Shown in pieces: positions 7,317 through 15,957 of a stretch of DNA of 64,000 bases. The translations under genes were made by a program, and so were the position numbers. Origin of the DNA: Streptomyces sp. Edi2 (lineage in GTDB: Bacteria > Actinomycetota > Actinomycetes > Streptomycetales > Streptomycetaceae). The DNA lies in assembly GCF_040253635.1 (NCBI RefSeq), contig NZ_JBEJGX010000003.1, positions 744,001 through 808,000 of the forward strand, written 5' to 3'. How positions within the stretch are numbered: position 1 is the stretch's first letter; the number at the start of each line of letters is the position of its first letter. The notes under the pieces are model-generated. The model saw nothing but the letters and a program-made list of their open reading frames with translations, was not told the origin of the DNA and ran no database searches.

Positions 7317-9857
7317 GTGGCGTACGACAACGGCTTCCGGCATACGGAGGCGGTACAGGAAGTGACCGCACGGGTCCTCGGGGCTACCGGGGCTGAGCTG
7401 ACCGCGGTCTATGTGCCCGCCGAGGGGAGCGGCGCTCTTCAGCTGGCCGAGATGGTCGGCGGCACCGGCGCCCCCTACGGACTGCCGGCGAGCTTCCCGC
7501 TGTCCGGCAATTCCCCGGTCGCGGCAGCCTTCCGCACCGGCCTTCCCCTGTGGCTGAGCCCGGCGGAGCTCGCGCAGTACGGCGTCACCACTCCCCCGGG
7601 CAGCCCGGGTGCGGAGCCCTGGGACGGCGCCGGGGCACTGCCGTCCGATGTCTCCCTGGGCGTGCTGCCGCTGGGCGGGGACGCCAAACGGCTGGGGTGC
7701 CTGGTCGTCATGGACAAGGCACCGGACGCCTTCGACGCCGACCGCCGCCATCTGCTGGAACTCCATGCCGACCAGGTGTCCGCGGGGCTGGAGGCCGTCG
7801 CGGCCCGGGTGATGGCCCGCACGGAGCGGCGGTCGCTGCTGGGACCGGGGCTGGACACCCTCCGGGGCGGCGCCTTCACGCTGATGCTGAGCACCGGGCG
7901 GATCGACGCGGACGGCCAGGTACTGGAGCTGTTCGGGATCGCTCCGGAGCAGTTCGACCGGCGGGTGGAGACGCTGTTGGAGTGCACCGCGCCGGACGAC
8001 GTTCCCGCGCTGATGTCGATGGTGGAGCCGGGTCGGCTGCCCTCCCCCGCCCAGCAGCTGTCGATCCGCATCCGCCGGCCCAACGGCGAACTCCGCTGGC
8101 TGAGTCTGCGCTGCCGGGTGCTGGTCGACGCCGCCGGCGCCCCGGAGCGCATGCTGGGCGTGGTCGCCGACGCCTCCTATCTGCGCCCCAGTGCGGACGA
8201 GGTCTCCATCGTGCAGCGGCTGTCCGCCGCGCTGGCCGGCGCCACGACCATCCGTGACGTCAGCCGGGTGGTGGTCGCCGCCCTGCGGACGCCGCTGGGC
8301 GCCGACCGGGTGGCGGTGGCCGAGCTGGAGGCCGACCGGTTCGTGGTGTCCGTCCTCGACCCGCCGGAACCCGGCGCCTGGCCCGCGGTGTGGCGGTCCG
8401 AGTGGAGATCCGAGTGGCCCGATGCGTCGTGCCATGCGATGCCCACGCTGGAGAGCGTGATACGGAGCGGCCATGTGGCCCTGTGGCCTCCGGGGGCCGC
8501 TCTCGAACCCGACCTGGCGGGCATCGGGCCCGGCGGTCTCGCCGTCCTGCCGCTGCCGGCCGGCGGCCGGATCGTCGGAGTGTGCCTGGTCGGCTGGGAG
8601 GAGGAGCACCCGTTCGGGCCGGAGGAACGGTCCCTGCTGACGGCGACCGCGGGTCTGGTGGGCCAGGCCCTCGTCCGCGCCCATGCGCTGGACGCCGGGC
8701 ATGAGCTCGCCACGATGCTCCAGCGCAGTCTGCTGCCCCGCAAGCTGCCGTCGCTGCCCGGCGGGGTGGCCGTCGCCCGCTATCTGCCCGCCACCATGGG
8801 CCTGGAGGTGGGCGGCGACTGGTACGACGTCATCCCGCTGTCCGACGGCCGGATCGCGCTCGTCATCGGTGATGTGGAGGGCCACAGCGCCGGCGCCGCC
8901 ACGATCATGGGCCAGATGCGCACCGCGATCCGGGCCTACGCGGTCGAGGGGCACCCGCCCGATGTGGTGGTCTCCCATGCCAACCGGCTGCTCCTCGGTA
9001 TGGAGACCGATCTCTTCGCGACCTGCTGTTACGTGGACCTGGACATGGAGGAGGGCATCGCCTGGTTCGTCCGGGCCGGGCATCTGCCGCCGTTGCTGCG
9101 GTACCCCGACGGCAGCACCGAGGAGCTGTCGGTCGAGGGCGGTCCACCGCTGGGAGTGGCCGCCGAGGGGGAGTTCCCGCTGACCGAGGTGGGCCTGGCC
9201 CCCGGCACCGTGCTCGTCCTGCTCACGGACGGCCTGGCCGAATCGGCCACGCTGCCCCTGGACGACGGCATCCGCCGGGTGCGCGAGCTGCTTGCCACGG
9301 CCGACCCGGCCGACGCCGGGCAGCTCGCCGACCAGCTGCTCGGCGAGACGAAGCGGCGCGACGACGATGTGGCGGTGCTGGTGCTGCGCTACGACGGCAT
9401 GCGCGTCCGGCCGACCCGGGCGCACTGGACGGTGTGGCGGCTCCCCGACGCGGTCATGCACGCCCGCCGCTTCACCGCCCGCACCCTGCGTTCCTGGCAG
9501 GTGAGCGAGGAGCTGGACGTGGCCCAGCTGGTGGTGTCGGAACTGGTCACCAACGCCATCGCCCATACGCAGGGCGAGGTGCGGCTGGATCTGACCCTGG
9601 CCGGGGACCGGCTGCGGATCGCGGTGAACGACGCTTCGCCCCGGGCGCCCGTCAAGCCGGCGACCGTGGACTGGGAGTCGACCGGCGGCCGCGGGCTGCT
9701 GCTCGTCGAGGCGATGTCGGCGTCCTGGGGGTCGGTGCCGCTGAGCGGCGGCAAGCAGGTGTGGAGCGAGATCACCCTGCAGCCGGGCGAACAGCTCGGC
9801 GCCGAGGGGGCGCCGGCCGGCGCGGACGGCCGGCGGGAGGGGAAGGAGGTTCCCTGA
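7317..9857 (+). CDS. Multidomain SpoIIE/PP2C serine phosphatase with GAF, PAS and ATPase domains
   Basis: This 846-residue signalling protein starts at GTG 7317; an in-frame stop at 7281 excludes an earlier start, and GGAGGGCGG precedes it. In order it has a GAF domain (about 12-165), a PAS domain (about 185-290, ending MLGVVADAS), a second GAF (about 300-460) and a SpoIIE phosphatase domain. That domain (about 480-690) holds LQRSLLPRKLP, GGDWYD, IGDVEGH and RDDDVAVLVLR. The C terminus is a histidine-kinase-like ATPase domain (about 720-825, LVVSELVTNAIAH and GGRGLLLVEAMS), as in RsbW anti-sigma kinases. Such proteins control partner-switching of sigma factors or anti-anti-sigma proteins. No sigma or anti-sigma gene is adjacent. 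It is instead followed, after 1 bp, by a sugar-binding protein gene, so it heads the ABC operon and may respond to the same nutrient. Confidence 0.93.
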   Translation: MAYDNGFRHTEAVQEVTARVLGATGAELTAVYVPAEGSGALQLAEMVGGTGAPYGLPASFPLSGNSPVAAAFRTGLPLWLSPAELAQYGVTTPPGSPGAEPWDGAGALPSDVSLGVLPLGGDAKRLGCLVVMDKAPDAFDADRRHLLELHADQVSAGLEAVAARVMARTERRSLLGPGLDTLRGGAFTLMLSTGRIDADGQVLELFGIAPEQFDRRVETLLECTAPDDVPALMSMVEPGRLPSPAQQLSIRIRRPNGELRWLSLRCRVLVDAAGAPERMLGVVADASYLRPSADEVSIVQRLSAALAGATTIRDVSRVVVAALRTPLGADRVAVAELEADRFVVSVLDPPEPGAWPAVWRSEWRSEWPDASCHAMPTLESVIRSGHVALWPPGAALEPDLAGIGPGGLAVLPLPAGGRIVGVCLVGWEEEHPFGPEERSLLTATAGLVGQALVRAHALDAGHELATMLQRSLLPRKLPSLPGGVAVARYLPATMGLEVGGDWYDVIPLSDGRIALVIGDVEGHSAGAATIMGQMRTAIRAYAVEGHPPDVVVSHANRLLLGMETDLFATCCYVDLDMEEGIAWFVRAGHLPPLLRYPDGSTEELSVEGGPPLGVAAEGEFPLTEVGLAPGTVLVLLTDGLAESATLPLDDGIRRVRELLATADPADAGQLADQLLGETKRRDDDVAVLVLRYDGMRVRPTRAHWTVWRLPDAVMHARRFTARTLRSWQVSEELDVAQLVVSELVTNAIAHTQGEVRLDLTLAGDRLRIAVNDASPRAPVKPATVDWESTGGRGLLLVEAMSASWGSVPLSGGKQVWSEITLQPGEQLGAEGAPAGADGRREGKEVP

Positions 9858-9858
9858 G

Positions 9859-10959
9859 GTGCGTGCTCGTCTGCGGGGAGCTGCCGCCGTCCTGGCCGGG
9901 CTGTGTCTGCTGGCCGGGCCGGCCGCCTGCGGCAAGGCCGGCGGGGTGCACGAGCCGGGCGGGCCCGCCTCCGGTGGCGCCCTGAAGATCGGTGTGCTGC
10001 TCCCGGACAACACCTCACGCCTCTACCACTTCGACAAGCCGCTGATCGAGAAGAAGATCCATCAGCTCTGCCCCGCATGCACGGTGGAGGTCGTCAGCGC
10101 CGAGCATGACGTGGCCACCCAGCAGCAGCAGATGGACGCGATGATCACCAAGCGGGTCCGGGTGCTGATCCTGGACGCCGTCGACTCCAAGTCGCTGCGC
10201 GCGCCGGTCGAGAGCGCGCGGGCGGCGGGAATCCCGGTCGTCTCCTACGACCGCCTCGTGGAGGGACCGGTCTCGGCGTATGTCTCCTTCAACGGCAAGA
10301 GGGTCGGCGAGCTGCAGGGCGAGGCGCTTCTCCAGGCACTCGGCGAGAAGGCACGCGGCGACCGGATCGTCATGATGAACGGCGATTCGACGGACCCCAA
10401 CTCCGCCTGGTTCCGGCAGGGCGCGCTCGACGTGCTCCGGGGCAAGGTGAAGATCGAGAAGGCCTACGAGACCGCCGGGTGGCGCCCGGAGAACGCCAAC
10501 AGCAATATGTCCGCCGCCATTTCGGCGCTCGGCGCCGGGAACATCGACGGTGTCTACTCCGCCAATGACGGGCTGGCGGCCGGCGTCATCTCCGCCCTGC
10601 AGGCCGCGAAGATCTCGCCGTTGCCGCCCGTCACCGGCCAGGACGCCGAACTCGCCGCCATCCAGCGCATCGTCACCGGCGATCAGTACATGACCGTCTA
10701 CAAGCCCTTCGGGCCCGAGGCCGGCACCGCCGCCGCCATGGCCGTCGCGCTGGGCCGCGGCAAGAAGCTCGACGGCATCACGACGCACACGGTCAACAGC
10801 CCCACCACCCATGGCATCCCGGCGGTGCTGCTCACCCCGGTCTCCGTGACCGTGCACCGCATCAAGGACACCGTGGTCAAGGACGGCATGTACACGATCG
10901 AGCAGATCTGCACCCCCAAGTTCGCGTCCGCCTGCCGGCAGGCGGGACTCACCAGGTAA
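9859..10959 (+). CDS. Xylose-type ABC transporter substrate-binding lipoprotein
   Basis: This 366-residue periplasmic-binding-protein-like lipoprotein starts at GTG 9859, one base after the phosphatase stop, with GGAGGT in the end of that gene. The N terminus is a secretion signal ending in a lipobox-like GPAAC. The mature part has the type-I sugar-binding fold of the XylF/RbsB family: KIGVLLPDNTSRLYHFDKP, VVSYDRLVEGP, NGDSTDPNSAWFRQGA and VYSANDGLAAGVISALQ. It would capture a sugar, probably a pentose, at the cell surface for the transporter encoded just downstream. The exact sugar cannot be read from the sequence. Confidence 0.9.
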   Translation: MRARLRGAAAVLAGLCLLAGPAACGKAGGVHEPGGPASGGALKIGVLLPDNTSRLYHFDKPLIEKKIHQLCPACTVEVVSAEHDVATQQQQMDAMITKRVRVLILDAVDSKSLRAPVESARAAGIPVVSYDRLVEGPVSAYVSFNGKRVGELQGEALLQALGEKARGDRIVMMNGDSTDPNSAWFRQGALDVLRGKVKIEKAYETAGWRPENANSNMSAAISALGAGNIDGVYSANDGLAAGVISALQAAKISPLPPVTGQDAELAAIQRIVTGDQYMTVYKPFGPEAGTAAAMAVALGRGKKLDGITTHTVNSPTTHGIPAVLLTPVSVTVHRIKDTVVKDGMYTIEQICTPKFASACRQAGLTR

Positions 10960-10972
10960 GGCAGGTATCTCC

Positions 10973-11782
10973 ATGGAGCCCGGCCCAGCCCTCCGACGAC
11001 CGGTACCGGCGCCGCCCCTGCTGGCGCTGCGCGGCATCTCCAAGCGGTACGGCGCCGTGCAGGCCCTGACGGATGTCGAACTGGAGGTCCGCGCCGGCCA
11101 GGTCGTCGCGCTCGTGGGCGACAACGGCGCCGGCAAGTCCACGCTGATCAGGGTGGTCGCCGGGGTCGATCCCGCCGATGAGGGCGTGATCGAGTGGGAC
11201 GGCCGGCCCGTCCAGATCACCCGCCCCCACGAGGCCCAGGACCTGGGCATCGCCACCGTCTACCAGGACCTCGCGCTGTGCGACAACCTCGACGTGGTCG
11301 GCAATCTCTTCCTGGGCCGCGAGATCCACCGGGCCGGTGTGCTGGACGAGGTGGAGATGGAGCGCCTCACCCTGGACCTGCTCGACATGCTGGCCATCCG
11401 GATGCCCGACGTACGCCTCCCGGTCGCCTCGCTCTCCGGCGGCCAACGCCAGACCGTCGCGATCTCCCGCTCGCTGCTCGGCGAGCCCCGGCTCGTGCTC
11501 CTCGACGAACCCACCGCGGCCCTGGGCATCGAACAGACCGCCCAGCTCCTCGACCTCGTCGACCAGCTCCGCGAACGCGGGCTGGGGGTGCTCCTGATCA
11601 GCCACAACATGGGGGACATCAAGGCGGTCGCGGACTGGGTCGCCGTGCTGCGGCTCGGCCGGAACAACGGGTTCTTCGATGTGACGACCACGTCCCACGA
11701 ACAGATCATCTCCTCGATCACCGGGGCCACGGACAACGCCGTGACCCGCCGCAGGACACCCGGGTGGGAGGTGCAGCCGTGA
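10973..11782 (+). CDS. Sugar ABC transporter ATP-binding protein, single ABC domain
   Basis: This 269-residue ATPase energises sugar import. Walker A is GDNGAGKST, the signature is LSGGQRQ, Walker B is LVLLDEPTAALG, and the switch histidine is in LLISHNM. Carbohydrate-uptake class 2 ATPases such as XylG and RbsA usually have two fused ABC domains (about 500 residues). This one has only one, so the active transporter presumably uses a homodimer. It starts 13 bp after the binding-protein gene and overlaps the permease start by 4 bp (GTGA). The operon order (binding protein, ATPase, permease) is typical. Confidence 0.92.
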   Translation: MEPGPALRRPVPAPPLLALRGISKRYGAVQALTDVELEVRAGQVVALVGDNGAGKSTLIRVVAGVDPADEGVIEWDGRPVQITRPHEAQDLGIATVYQDLALCDNLDVVGNLFLGREIHRAGVLDEVEMERLTLDLLDMLAIRMPDVRLPVASLSGGQRQTVAISRSLLGEPRLVLLDEPTAALGIEQTAQLLDLVDQLRERGLGVLLISHNMGDIKAVADWVAVLRLGRNNGFFDVTTTSHEQIISSITGATDNAVTRRRTPGWEVQP

Positions 11783-13065
11783 GCAGGACCTGGGCCCTGC
11801 GCAAGCAGCGGCCGTCCGGCGGGCAGGGCGCCGCCGGCGGGGCGGTGACCCCTGCCGACCGGCGCCGCCTCGCGCCCGATTTCGGGGCACAGAACCCCCT
11901 CGACGTGCTCCGGCGGAGGTTCCACAGCGGCGAGCTCGGCTCGGTGCCGGTGGCCCTCGGCCTGATCGTGGTGTGGATCATCTTCGAGAGCCTGAACGAG
12001 AACTTCCTCTCGCCGCGCAACCTGTCCAATCTGACCGTGGACATCGTCGGCACCGGCATGATCGCCGTCGGTGTGGTCTTCGTTCTGCTGCTCGGCGAGA
12101 TCGACCTCTCGGTGGGGTCGGTGAGCGGCCTCGCGGCGGCCGCCTTCGCGGTGCTGACCGTGAACCATGGCGTACCGGAGGGGCTTGCGTTGCTGGTCGC
12201 GGTGCTCGGGGGCACGGTGATCGGAGCCGTTCAGGGGTTCTTCTTCGCCAAGGTCGGGGTGCCGGCGTTCGTGGTCACCCTTGCGGGCCTGCTGGGCTGG
12301 AACGGCCTGATGCTCTACGTCCTGGGCTCCAACGGCACGATCAACATCGACGACAAGGGCCTGCTCGCGATGCTGACCAGCTATTACTTCAACAATGTGG
12401 CCGCGGCGTACGGCCTGGCAGTGCTCGGCACCGCCGCCTACTTCCTGGTGTCCTACCGTGACGTGCGGCGGCGCAGGGCCGCCGGGGTGCCCGCCCGGCC
12501 GCTGAGCGAGATCCTGCTGCGCACCGGAGTGCTGGCGGTGATCTCGCTGGCCGCGGCCGTGGTCCTCAACCAGTTCCTGGGGCTTCCGCTGGCGCTGCTG
12601 ATCTTCCTCGTCGTGCTCGTCGGCCTCGACTGCGTGCTCCGCCGCACGCGCTACGGACGCATGATCTTCGCCCTCGGCGGCAGCGTCGAGGCCGCCCGCC
12701 GCACCGGCCTCAATGTAGACCTGGTCCGTATCTCGGTCTTCATGGTGTCCGGCACGATGGCCGCGATCGGCGGTCTGTTCCTGGCCTCGCGCGTCACCTC
12801 GGCCAGTCAGACGTCGGGGGCGGGCCTGCTGCTGATGGACGCCATCGCCGCCGCGGTCATCGGCGGCACCAGCCTGTTCGGCGGACGGGGCCGGACCTGG
12901 TCCGCGCTGCTCGGTGTCCTGGTCATCCAGTCGATCGCCTCCGGTGTGGCCCTCATGGGCATCCGGACCGCCGTGCAGTTCATGATCACGGGCGGGGTGC
13001 TGCTGATCGCCGTGGTCATCGACTCGCTGTCGCGGCGGGCGCAGAAGGCGCACGGGCGGGTCTGA
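11779..13065 (+). CDS. Xylose-type ABC transporter permease
   Basis: This 428-residue inner-membrane permease has about ten or more hydrophobic segments. It carries family landmarks such as GEIDLSVGSVSGLAAAA, FVVTLAGLLGWNGLML, GGSVEAARRTGLNVD and AAAVIGGTSLFGGRG, characteristic of the XylH/RbsC group. The GTG start at 11779 overlaps the ATPase stop (GTGA), implying translational coupling. An N-terminal cytoplasmic extension of about 55 polar residues precedes the first helix. It forms the membrane channel for the sugar bound by the lipoprotein at 9859. Transcription probably ends at the hairpin at 13077. Confidence 0.92.
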   Translation: MSRTWALRKQRPSGGQGAAGGAVTPADRRRLAPDFGAQNPLDVLRRRFHSGELGSVPVALGLIVVWIIFESLNENFLSPRNLSNLTVDIVGTGMIAVGVVFVLLLGEIDLSVGSVSGLAAAAFAVLTVNHGVPEGLALLVAVLGGTVIGAVQGFFFAKVGVPAFVVTLAGLLGWNGLMLYVLGSNGTINIDDKGLLAMLTSYYFNNVAAAYGLAVLGTAAYFLVSYRDVRRRRAAGVPARPLSEILLRTGVLAVISLAAAVVLNQFLGLPLALLIFLVVLVGLDCVLRRTRYGRMIFALGGSVEAARRTGLNVDLVRISVFMVSGTMAAIGGLFLASRVTSASQTSGAGLLLMDAIAAAVIGGTSLFGGRGRTWSALLGVLVIQSIASGVALMGIRTAVQFMITGGVLLIAVVIDSLSRRAQKAHGRV

Positions 13066-13076
13066 CACGCCCGCAG

Positions 13077-13097
13077 TCCCGGGCCGGGAGCCCGGGA
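13077..13097. terminator. Hairpin after the sugar ABC operon
   Basis: TCCCGGGC and GCCCGGGA form a perfect 8-bp stem around a 5-base loop, 12 bp after the permease stop. It is a plausible factor-independent terminator lacking a U-tract. Confidence 0.55.
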
Positions 13098-13153
13098 ACG
13101 CCACCGGGCGAGCGGGCGTTTGCGCCGCGGCAGGCCACGGAACACCTCAGCCG

Positions 13154-14398
13154 ATGCACCCGATCCTGCACGCCCTGTCCATCGCCGGATCCATGACCTG
13201 GGAGATCACCTGGGCGCTGATCCTGGGCTTTGCGCTGTCCGCGGTCGTCCAGGCGGTGGTGCGCACCTCCACCGTGGTCGGTCTGCTCGGCGACGACCGT
13301 CCCCGCACCCTGACGCTGGCCGCCGCGCTGGGTGCGGCGTCCTCCTCCTGCTCGTACGCCGCGGTCGCGCTGGCCCGGTCGCTGTTCCGCAAAGGCGCGC
13401 ACTTCACGGCCGCGATGGCGTTCGAGATCGCCTCCACGAACCTGGTGGTCGAACTCGGCGTCATTCTGGCGCTGTTGATGGGCTGGCAGTTCACGGTCGC
13501 CGAGTTCGTCGGCGGACCGGTCATGATCGTCGTGCTGGCCGTGCTGTTCCGCCTCTTCCTGCGCGACAGGCTGCTGCGGCGCGCCCGCGAGCAGGCCGAG
13601 CGGGGGCTGGCCGGCTCCATGGAGGGGCATGCCGCGATGGACATGTCCGTACACCGCGAGGGGTCCTTCGCACGGCGGCTGTTCTCCACCGAGGGCTACA
13701 CCTCGACCTCGCACGTCTTCGTCATGGAGTGGGCCGCGATCATCAAGGATCTGGTGCTCGGCCTGCTGATCGCCGGGGCCATCGCCGCCTGGGTCCCCGA
13801 CAGCCTCTGGCGCGCGTTCTTCTTCGACGGGCACCCGCTGGCCGCGAAGGTGTGGGGCCCGCTGATCGGACCGCTGGTGGCCATCGCCTCGTTCGTCTGC
13901 TCCATCGGCAATGTGCCGCTGGCGGTGGTCCTGTGGAAGGGCGGGATCAGCTTCGGCGGGGTGGTCGCGTTCCTCTTCGCCGACCTGCTGATCCTGCCGA
14001 TCCTGCACATCTACCGGAAGTACTACGGGACCAGGATGGCCCTGTTCCTGCTGGTCACGTTCTATGCGTCCGTCGTCGTCGCGGGCTATGCGGTCGAAGG
14101 CATCTTCGGCGGACTGGGGCTGATCCCCCGCCAGGCCGACGCGACGATCCCCATGTCCGGGGTTTCCTGGAACTACACCACCTGGCTCAACATCGCCTTC
14201 CTCCTCCTCGCCGCCGCACTGGTCCACCGCTTCCTGCGCACCGGGGGCCGGGCCATGCTGCGCGTGATGGGCGGCACGCCGCCGGACGGTCCCCGGGCGC
14301 ACCCCGCGCACGGCGGCAGCGGGCACGGCAGCACGGGGCATGACGGCACCGGAGACGGCGGCACCGGCCACGGCGGCACCGGAGACGGTCCGCGCTGA
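13154..14398 (+). CDS. UPF0718/ArsP-like permease with a His/Gly-rich tail
   Basis: This 414-residue integral membrane protein has two halves of about four helices each. Both halves carry the conserved cysteine motif of the UPF0718 (DUF318) permeases: SSSCSYAAVALAR near residue 74 and VCSIGNVPLAVV near residue 255. Related proteins export trivalent organoarsenicals or heavy metals. The last 40 residues are a low-complexity Gly/His/Asp/Thr tail (GSGHGSTGHDGTGDGGTGHG) that could bind metal. The start at 13154 lacks a strong Shine-Dalgarno sequence. It is followed by a universal stress protein gene, suggesting a role in stress or redox rather than a dedicated arsenic operon; no arsR or arsC is nearby. 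Confidence 0.8.
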   Translation: MHPILHALSIAGSMTWEITWALILGFALSAVVQAVVRTSTVVGLLGDDRPRTLTLAAALGAASSSCSYAAVALARSLFRKGAHFTAAMAFEIASTNLVVELGVILALLMGWQFTVAEFVGGPVMIVVLAVLFRLFLRDRLLRRAREQAERGLAGSMEGHAAMDMSVHREGSFARRLFSTEGYTSTSHVFVMEWAAIIKDLVLGLLIAGAIAAWVPDSLWRAFFFDGHPLAAKVWGPLIGPLVAIASFVCSIGNVPLAVVLWKGGISFGGVVAFLFADLLILPILHIYRKYYGTRMALFLLVTFYASVVVAGYAVEGIFGGLGLIPRQADATIPMSGVSWNYTTWLNIAFLLLAAALVHRFLRTGGRAMLRVMGGTPPDGPRAHPAHGGSGHGSTGHDGTGDGGTGHGGTGDGPR

Positions 14399-14521
14399 CC
14401 GGTGGCGGGAGGCGAGTGGGAGCCCACTGGGGCCGATTGGCCCGTGCCGGAGCGGGCGAGGGCGAGCACCCTGGAGGTGTGGGCGCGAACGCGCCGAGCG
14501 CGCCAGGAACGGAGCGAGGCC

Positions 14522-15400
14522 ATGAACGATGTCATCACCGCCGGTGTGGACGGTACGCCCGAGTCCCTGTCCGCGATCCTGTGGGCGGCGCACGAGGCAC
14601 GGCTGCGCCATGCGCGCCTGCGGCTGCTGCATGCCTGGGTGCTGCTCGCGCCCGAGCCGGTGCCCCACTCCCTGGAGGAGCTGGAGGAAGGGGACCAGAA
14701 CTACTGGCCGCACCGGATGATGGAGGAAGCCGTCACCGCGGTGCGCACCCGTTTCCCCGACCTTCCGGTGGAGCCGGTCCTGGTGCCCGCGGACCCCCTG
14801 GAGGCCCTGCAGAAAGCCGCGGGAGCGTCGGACCTGCTGGTCCTCGGCTCACGGGACCTGGGCCCGGTGTCCCGCTTCGCCCTCGGCGAGCTCGGGCTGA
14901 AGCTGGTGGCGCACACCGAGTGCCCGACGGTGCTGGTACGGGCCCGGCCGGGCATCGCGGCAGCGGGGCAGGACGGAGAGGTCGTGGTGGGGCTGGGCCT
15001 GCACGGGCCGTGCGAGGCACTGCTCGCCTTCGCCTTCGACAGCGCCGCCCGCCGGGGTGCCGCGCTGCGCGCCGTGCACGGCAGGCACCTGCCCTCGTAC
15101 GCGTACAACCGGGGCGGCGGCGTGGAGCCGGTTCTCGCCGAGGAGGCGGCGCGCGACGCACGGCAGGAGCTGGCCGCGGCGCTGCATCCGTGGCGGGAGA
15201 AGTACCCGGACCTGCGGGTGAACGAGCGGGTGGTGATGGAGAGTCCGGCGCCGGCCCTGCTGCACAGCGCCGCGGACACCCGGCTGCTCATCGTCGGCCG
15301 GCGGCACCGGCGCCGCTTGCCGGCACCGCGTATCGGCCATGTCGTCCAGGCTGCCGTCCACCACGCTCCGTGTCCGGTGGCAGTGGTGCCGCACGAGTGA
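14522..15400 (+). CDS. Universal stress protein, tandem Usp domains
   Basis: This cytoplasmic protein of 292 residues has two UspA domains. The first (about 1-140) opens with MNDVITAGVDGTPESLSAI and ends with LVLGSRDLGPVSRF and HTECPTVLVR. The second (about 150-292) ends LLIVGRRHRRR and HHAPCPVAVVP. The ATP-binding consensus G-x2-G-x9-G-S/T is degenerate in both domains, so ATP binding is uncertain. ATG 14522 was chosen because it starts the family fold and has GGAGCGAGG upstream. Usp proteins accumulate during growth arrest and oxygen limitation. It lies between the UPF0718 permease and the DUF1876 gene, all in one direction. Confidence 0.9.
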   Translation: MNDVITAGVDGTPESLSAILWAAHEARLRHARLRLLHAWVLLAPEPVPHSLEELEEGDQNYWPHRMMEEAVTAVRTRFPDLPVEPVLVPADPLEALQKAAGASDLLVLGSRDLGPVSRFALGELGLKLVAHTECPTVLVRARPGIAAAGQDGEVVVGLGLHGPCEALLAFAFDSAARRGAALRAVHGRHLPSYAYNRGGGVEPVLAEEAARDARQELAAALHPWREKYPDLRVNERVVMESPAPALLHSAADTRLLIVGRRHRRRLPAPRIGHVVQAAVHHAPCPVAVVPHE

Positions 15401-15595
15401 CCGGGCGACGGCGGACGTCCACGGTCTGAGACGGCGGTGGCCGGCGCCATGACGGCCCGCGGCAGAAGGCGGATGATGACGGTGAGAGGTCATACCGGCG
15501 GGACCGGCCGCCGAGGGCATGACGGCTCCGCCCGCGGCCCCGGCCGGCAGCCCCCGGTGGCAGGTGGCAGCCCCGGTGGAAGGCAGAGGTACGCC

Positions 15596-15895
15596 ATGGC
15601 GAAGACAGTCGAGTGGCCCGTCCGTCTCTACCTCTTCGAGGAGGACGGCACGACCAAGGCACGCGTGGTGCTCCGGACCGGAACCACCACCCTCACCGGG
15701 CACGGCACGGCCCACTGCAGCCCCGAGGACAGGGACGTACCGGAGATCGGCGACGAGATCGCGGCCGGGCGTGCGATGAGGGACCTCGCGGGGCAGCTGC
15801 AGCGGGTGGCGGATCTTGACCTCGAAGGGGTCGGTGCCGCGCCGCCCCGGCACGACCACCGCGCCGCGTACGGCTGGGCCGACGCGATGGCGTGA
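15596..15895 (+). CDS. DUF1876 domain protein
   Basis: This is a small 99-residue cytoplasmic protein whose whole length fits DUF1876: MAKTVEWPVRLYLFEEDG, then TGHGTAHCSPEDRDVPEIG, then helices DEIAAGRAMRDLAGQLQRVA. The family includes M. tuberculosis Rv1738, a hypoxia-induced protein with structural similarity to ribosome hibernation factors. A ribosome-silencing role is therefore possible but not shown. An AGAGGT sequence precedes the ATG. It lies in the same direction as the upstream Usp gene and the downstream pncB. Confidence 0.85.
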   Translation: MAKTVEWPVRLYLFEEDGTTKARVVLRTGTTTLTGHGTAHCSPEDRDVPEIGDEIAAGRAMRDLAGQLQRVADLDLEGVGAAPPRHDHRAAYGWADAMA

Positions 15896-15957
15896 GTCCG
15901 GTGCGGGCGCCGGGACCGGCCGGCCGGTGCCACGGCGCTCCCGGGAAGGAGCCGGCC

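Noticed and set aside
7098..10013. 971-codon leftward open frame opposite the SpoIIE phosphatase
   Set aside because: High GC gives long antisense frames. Its translation is compositionally biased, and the rightward frame contains GAF, PAS, SpoIIE and ATPase motifs.
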